A stretch of DNA of 64,000 nt. Source: Cephalotus follicularis (taxonomy: Eukaryota; Streptophyta; Magnoliopsida; Oxalidales; Cephalotaceae). The stretch lies in assembly GCA_001972305.1 (NCBI GenBank), contig BDDD01000081.1, forward strand, positions 390,444 through 454,443. The letters are read 5' to 3'. Position 1 is the first letter of the stretch. Each line of letters opens with the position of its first letter. Made by a program: the position numbers and the translations under genes. The notes beneath the pieces were generated by a model. That model was not told the DNA's origin. It searched no databases and worked only from the letters and a program-made list of their open reading frames with translations. This document shows, in pieces, positions 58,481 to 64,000 of this stretch.

Positions 58481-59940
58481 TAAGGATGACATGGCATAAT
58501 CTACTTCTATTTTGGGAGGTACCATTTTCATATATGGTATATCAGCTCGTGCCTTAATTGATCCGGGCACTACACACTCATTTATTGCATCATGTTTTCT
58601 GTGCAATATGCATTGTATGACTGATCATTTACCTTATGTGCTAGAGGTGAGTACTCCAACTGGTGGTTGTTTGAGAGCTGATACTATAGTGAAGGAGTGT
58701 GAGATCACGATAGCTGGGGTGCAGTTACTCGCTGATCTGATTGTATTGTCGATCCAGGATTTTGATATTATCTTGGGGATGGACTGGCTCTATACCCATC
58801 GAGCTTGTGTCGATTGCTACAACAAGGAAGTGAGCTTTCATCTATCAAATGGAGTTGGGTTCAAGTTCATGGGAGGGAAGATGACTTCTACTCTGATTAT
58901 TTCTTATACTCAAGCAGTGAAGTATCTTGAGAAAGGATGTGAAGGTTGTTTGGCATATGTGATTGATCATACGAAAGGTACACCTAGTCTCGAACAGGTT
59001 CCCGTTGCTTGCAATTTTCCTGGTGTATATCCAGATGATCTTGTTTCATTATCGCCGGAGAGAGATATGGAGTTTAGTATTGAGTTTCTACCGGGAACAG
59101 CTCCTCTTTCTAAGGCTCCATATCGTATGGATCATGCCGAATTGAAGGAATTGAAGGTGCAGTTGCAAGACTATCTTGACAAGGGGTTTATCAGACCGAG
59201 TATGTCACCATGGGGAGCACTGGTCTTGTTTGTGAAAAAGAAGGATGGGTCGATGCGGCTGTGCATTGGCTATAGACTGTGAAGAACAAGTATCCTCTTC
59301 CACATATTGAGGAACTGTTTGATCAATTCCAAGGCTCAACTCTCTTCTCTAAACTTGACTTGAGGACACGCTATCATCAATTGAGGATTCATAAAGGTGA
59401 CACTAAGAAGACTTCTTTTCGAACCAGATATGGGCACTATGAATTTCTGATACTGCCATTTGGTTTGACTAATGCCCCTGCATCTTTTATGTGTCTGATG
59501 AACAGAGTGTTTCGGCGTTACCTTGATCAGTTTGTTGTTGTCTTCTTAGATGGCATTCTGATTTATTTGAAGAGTATTGAGGACCACATGCAACATCTGA
59601 GGATTATGTTGCAAACATTGAGGAAGGAGCGGTTGTTCGCCAAATTCAGTAAGTGTGAATATTTGTTTCTTGGTCACATTGTATCGAGTGAAGGATTATC
59701 TGTGGATCCTGCAAAGATTGAGAGTATTATGGATTGGCCACAGCCGAAGAATGTTACTGAAGTTCGTAGCTTCTTGGGATTGGCTGGCTATTATCGAAGG
59801 TTTATTGAAGGGTTCTCAAGGATTGGGAGTCTGTTGACTCGGTTGACTCAGAAGAAATCAAGTTTTGTATGGGATTATGCTTGTGAGGCAAGCTTTCAGG
59901 AGTTGAAGAATCGGTTGATTTCGACTCTAGTGTTGGCATT
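58481..59940 (+). pseudogene. pol: T5 protease and reverse transcriptase
   Basis: Protease: LIDPGTTHSFIAS (58557-58595), [58 protein letters not shown] (Gly for the usual Asp) with a frameshift at 59279, [41 protein letters not shown]. The catalytic box is FLDGILIY: Asp codon 59549-59551 is followed by Gly at 59552-59554, so the second metal-binding Asp is lost. A few codons between SKCEY and FLGHIV are also missing. [15 protein letters not shown] follows. Confidence 0.9.
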
Positions 59941-60456
59941 ACCTGAGGGTAATGAGGGTTTTACTGTTTATAGTGATGCTTCTGGGAAGGGCTTGGGATG
60001 TGTTCTCATGCAACGTGGTCGGGTAATTGCCTATGCATCAAGGAAACTGAAACCATACGAGGAGAATTATCCCGTACATGATCTTGAGTTGGCTGCCATA
60101 GTGTTCTCTTTGTAGAAATGGCGACATTATCTCTATGGCGCGCAATTTGAGATATTTACTAACCATAAGAGTTTGAAGTATTTGTTCTCCCAGAAGGAGC
60201 CGAACATGAGACAGAGAAGGTGGGTGGAGTTCCTTAATGACTATAACTGTAATATTCAATACCACCCAGGGAAGGATAATGTAGTTGCTGATGCATTGAG
60301 TCGCAAGGCGATGGTTTTGCAGTGGAAACTATTGGAGGATTTTCAGAGATGGAATCTGTTCATGGTTTCCAAAGGGGTTGCTGTGGCTAATCTAAGAGCG
60401 CAACCAGAACTTGTGGATCGTATTCAGACTGCCCAGTATAGTGACACCAAATTGTG
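59941..60456 (+). pseudogene. pol: T5 RNase H and spacer
   Basis: [19 protein letters not shown] keeps the first Asp, then [15 protein letters not shown] at 60113 (Gln in relatives) and [24 protein letters not shown], with Asn for Asp in the TDHKS motif. [15 protein letters not shown] keeps the last Asp. The spacer to integrase runs to TGA at 60455 (Trp expected). Confidence 0.88.
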
Positions 60457-61819
60457 AAATGTTCGGGAGAGCCTAGATTCAGATTCTGAATTCTCTGTAC
60501 AGTCAGATGGCATACTGAGGTTCCGAGGGAGAGTATGTGTGCCGGATGATGAGGGCATAAGGAATGAGCTACTACAACAAGCTCATAAATCACATTATAG
60601 TGTTCATCCAGGGAGTTCTAAGATGTGGCAAGACATGAAGAGGAACTACTGGTGGAGTGGTATGAAGAGAGACATTGCCGAGTATGTGGCAAGGTGTTTG
60701 ACTTGTCAGAGAGTGAAGGCTGAGCATCAGAAGCCTGCTGGATTTTTACAGTCCTTACCAGTGGTTGAGTGGAAGTAGGAGCATGGGATCATGGACTTTG
60801 TGTCGAGTCTACCGAAGTCACAGAATAGACATGAAGCAGTGTGGGTTGTCATGGACAGACTTGCCGAGTCTGCTCACTTTCTATCGATGAACATGACACA
60901 TTCCATTGAGAAGTTGGCTCGCTTATATATACGGGAGATAGTGAAGTTGCATGGAGTGCCGGTCATCATTGTTTATGACCGTGATGCAAGGTTTACTTCC
61001 AGGTTTTGGAAGAAGTTTCAAGCAGCAATGGGAACAACTCTGAGTTTCAGTACTGCATTTCACCCCCATACTGATGGATAGTCGGAGCGCACAATTCAAA
61101 CTCTTGAAGATATGCTCCGAGCTTGTATTGTTGATTTTGTTGGGAGTTGGGAGGATCATAATTCACTCATTGAATTCTCTTACAACAACAGCTATCATTC
61201 TTGCATTGGAATGGCTCCTTATGAGGCCTTGTATGGAAGGAAGTGTAGATCACCAATATGCTAGGATGAAGTGGGTGAAAGACAAGTGTCGGGACCTGAT
61301 ATTGTCCAGGAGATCACTGATAAGGTTGAAATTATCAGGAAGATATTGATTGCTGCACATAGTCGGCAAAAGAGCTATGCCGACAAAAGGAGAAGGAAGT
61401 TGGAGTTTGAGAAGGGAGATCATGTGTTTCTAAGAATCTCGCCTTCGAAAGGTATACGCAGGTTTGCATGAGAGGGAAACTGGCTCCAAGGTATATTGGA
61501 CCGTATGAGATACTGGACAGAGTTGGGGAAGTTGCATACCAGATAGCACTGCCACCCAACATGTCAAATGTACACAGTGTATTCCATGCTACGGAAATGC
61601 GTACCTGACCCCTCTCATATATTGAGCTATGACCCTAGTTTTATCAGTGATGACCTGTCGTATGAAGAACGACCGGTACAGATTCTGGACAGGAAGGAGA
61701 TGGTTTTGAGGAATAAGACTATTCCTATTGTGAAGGTATTGTGGCAGTTTCACTGGGTTGAAGAAGCTACTTCGGAACGTGAAGCTGATATGATAGATAC
61801 ATTCCCTCACTTGTTTTGA
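60457..61819 (+). pseudogene. pol: T5 integrase and chromodomain
   Basis: Zinc region HKSHYSVHPGSSKMWQDMK, CLTCQRVKAEHQKP. TAG at 60776 replaces Trp. Core: IMDFVSSLP, VYDRDARFTS, then TAG at 61079 (Gln expected) before [11 protein letters not shown], so the three acidic residues remain. TAG at 61262 replaces Trp in ICWDEVGER. A frameshift near 61469 precedes GKLAPRYIGPYEIL. The tail has PDPSHILSYDP, QILDRKEMVLRNK, VKVLWQFHWVEEAT and IDTFPHLF with a TGA at 61817, a chromodomain of normal extent. Confidence 0.9.
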
Positions 61820-61852
61820 ATGCAAAGCTAAATTCAGGGATGAATTTTCTGT

Positions 61853-61865
61853 AAGGAGGGGGGAA
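61853..61865 (+). other. T5 polypurine tract
   Basis: AAGGAGGGGGGAA directly before the 3' LTR start TGTAGTGACC. Confidence 0.9.
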
Positions 61866-64000
61866 TGTAGTGACCACAATTTCATTTCGATGTATGTTGT
61901 ATAATTCATGATTAAAATTATACATTGATATGAGATTAATTGCTAATTGTCTTTTTAATTAGCTTATTGTTATGGGTGTTGAAGGAAGATAAGCCTAAGT
62001 GTTGCATGTAAAGGAATCAGGGCACTTGCGCTTCAACGCCATGCATTGACGTCAATGCCAAGTAACACTGGAACCCGCTTAAGGCTTCTTGCCTTAAGGC
62101 GTTAACGCTATGCGAGGATGTTAACGTCCATTGCTGGTGAACTGAAGAGGATAGGCATTAACGCGACTAAGGGGAGCTTGTTAACGCCAAGGCATGGAGT
62201 CAACACGTCGACGCCCTGCGTTGACGTTGATGTTGATGCCTAAAATGTCTGCAGAGTAAGTTAAACAAGGACAGAAGATGCGTGGGAGACAAAAGTATGA
62301 CACTTTTCATTTCCCCATGCTCTACACTGACGAAAAGAGAGGAAGAGGTGATTGATGGAGGTCACATCGACCTACCATCCCTGCCATGCCATGAGGAAGG
62401 AGAGAGAGAGAGGTGAAGACTCCATTAAAGCTCCTCTTCTTTTCTCCGAATCTCATACCAATGAAAGAAAGAGAGGGTGAGGGAGATGTTGTTCCGTCAT
62501 TTTTGAGCCATGTGAAGAAGCTCGGGGACCAGGGATTTGAACCCGGGCTTGGAGTGATCGAACCGGGTCTTGAAGCTTGGAGAAGCTGAGGATCAGATTA
62601 AATCTTAAAGAAGTGGACTTTCGATTCCTAACTTGGAATCAGATGTAGGGTTTATGACATGTTTATGAAAATATGACATGTATATTGTGTTATGGTGATC
62701 TGGTATGCTTGCATGTTGATCCTAAGTGTTGAATCCATGCATGTTTGAAGTGATTATTGACTGAATGTCTTGCTGTGTTTGATTTTCATCGACGTCTAAG
62801 TGAATGACGTTAACGCCTTAACTGGAATAGGCGATATTTTGTACAGCTAGGATGGTTTTCATCAACACCTAAGCAATTGACTTCAACGCCATAACTGGAG
62901 TTAGTTCATGTTTCGTATTGTTAGGATGATTTATGTGGACGCCTAAGTACATGTTGACGCGTAAACCTACTGGTTTCCAGGACATCAACGCCTAAAAGGG
63001 CGATGTTGACGCCTAAGGTTCCTACCTATCGCGTTGACACCAATATCGAACGTTGATGCCTAAGGTCCTTCCTTAATGCGTTAACGCCCATTTTGAATAT
63101 TGACGCTTGAATGATGTTAATGCCTAAGAACACGTTGAAGCATAAGTGCTCGTTGACGCCTAAGATACACGTCGACACCAATAGTGACTGTTTTACATTC
63201 TGAGCATATGTTTGCCTGCATTTTTGCTGGTTTGATTCCTAGAATCATCCAATGATTGTAATGATTGAGGGATTGCACATTATTGAAAGTGATATATTGT
63301 AATAGATATTATATATCCATCATGTGATTTCAAGTGATTTATTTATTGATGCTATATGCATAAGCAAAGGTTTTCTATTACTACTTTTAAAAGAAAACTA
63401 AGTGTATTGTTTTGTTTCCTAAAAAAGGGAAACATAGTGAAGTGTTTGCTGTTCCCTCCAAGTGAGGCACAATTAGTGAAGTGTTTTATCATTTTCTCAA
63501 AAGAGATTTTAGTGAAAGTGTTTAGCGTTTTCCACAGAAAACTAGTGTTATTTTACATATTATATATATGTAATTTCAGTGATTGAAGTGTTTCCGATGG
63601 TCTAGTAGTTGGAGTATACCGCTGACTACGGACGTGAGCGGATGTATCAGGAGTTGGCTCTAGCTATTCACCAAATTTTATCTGCCTTGCAGACAGTGAG
63701 TGTTATATTGCCTACCAAGTGCCGACAATAAGTTTTTACCTACTCTATCACATCGGAGTGCATGGTGATAGTCAGGTGGTGTATCGGTTGAGCTAGAAGG
63801 TAGCACTAGATGAAACCCACCCGGTGTAGTGATTGATTGTACCCTTGCGCGGTATTCTTGAAAGTGATGGATTGTAGCCATTTGGCATGATTGCTTATAT
63901 ATATTCATTATATATATATATATACCTAGTGTTTAATGATACAATTGTCATGCATGATTACTTTCATATATTCATCGTCATGCATATTCTTTCCTACTTA
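61866..64000 (+). mobile_element. T5 3' LTR (cut by window end)
   Basis: Matches 39332 onward almost base for base, with scattered substitutions and small indels. Has both repeat clusters (62033-62240, 62788-63180) and the GATTCC...GGAATC inverted repeat at 62623-62640. The window ends in CCTACTTA, just at the start of the TTAGCC hairpin. Confidence 0.92.

Overview
This window is plant repeat DNA. I see no host gene, rRNA or tRNA gene. Nearly every base can be assigned to LTR retrotransposons stacked inside one another: chromodomain Ty3/gypsy elements of Tekay/Del type, one Athila-type gypsy fragment, two Ty1/copia-related elements, several solo LTRs and one CACTA-type MITE. Chromodomain integrases, an Athila-type gag-pol, primer sites matching initiator tRNA-Met (TGGTATCAGAGC) and a CACTACTAG-ended MITE point to a flowering plant, probably with a large, methylated genome. 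The species cannot be read from the window.

Layout (labels are mine). T3 is the oldest host; its pol runs 17572-19934 and its 3' LTR starts at 19935. Left arm: T2 (11565-17571) sits in T3 pol. T1 (1-11564) sits in T2. An Athila gag-pol fragment on the minus strand (about 5633-10957) sits in the 3' LTR of T1. A solo LTR, X (12265-14735), with a 1,052-bp internal tandem duplication also sits in T2. Right arm: T4 (from 21387) sits in the T3 LTR. Solo LTR S1 (22567-30369, target duplication GTTCA) sits in the T4 5' LTR, and itself holds copia-like C1 (23059-27163) and reverse solo LTR S2 (27686-30204). Copia element C2 (32043-37234) sits in T4 gag. T5 (39332 to beyond the end) sits in T4 pol. T6, minus strand (41949-57318, target duplication AGTGT), sits in T5 gag. 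T6 holds solo LTR S3 (46908-49833, AAACG), MITE M1 (51260-51781, ATC) and a reverse C1-type solo LTR, S4 (54648-56807).

All coding regions are decayed. Where intact they would encode gag (capsid and zinc knuckles), aspartic protease, reverse transcriptase, RNase H, integrase and, in the Tekay-type copies, a C-terminal chromodomain. Premature stops are mostly TAG or TGA at Gln, Arg or Trp positions, as expected from C-to-T decay of methylated cytosines. T4, T5, T6 and C2 have each lost a different catalytic aspartate of reverse transcriptase.

The least expected signal is non-coding. LTRs of several families carry clusters of short repeats built on a GTCGAC palindrome whose flanks are family specific, placed at nearly the same two offsets in each LTR. 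Between and after these clusters lie conserved hairpins, some with compensatory changes. C1 holds three copies of an invariant 20-nt block, each flanked by different complementary arms.
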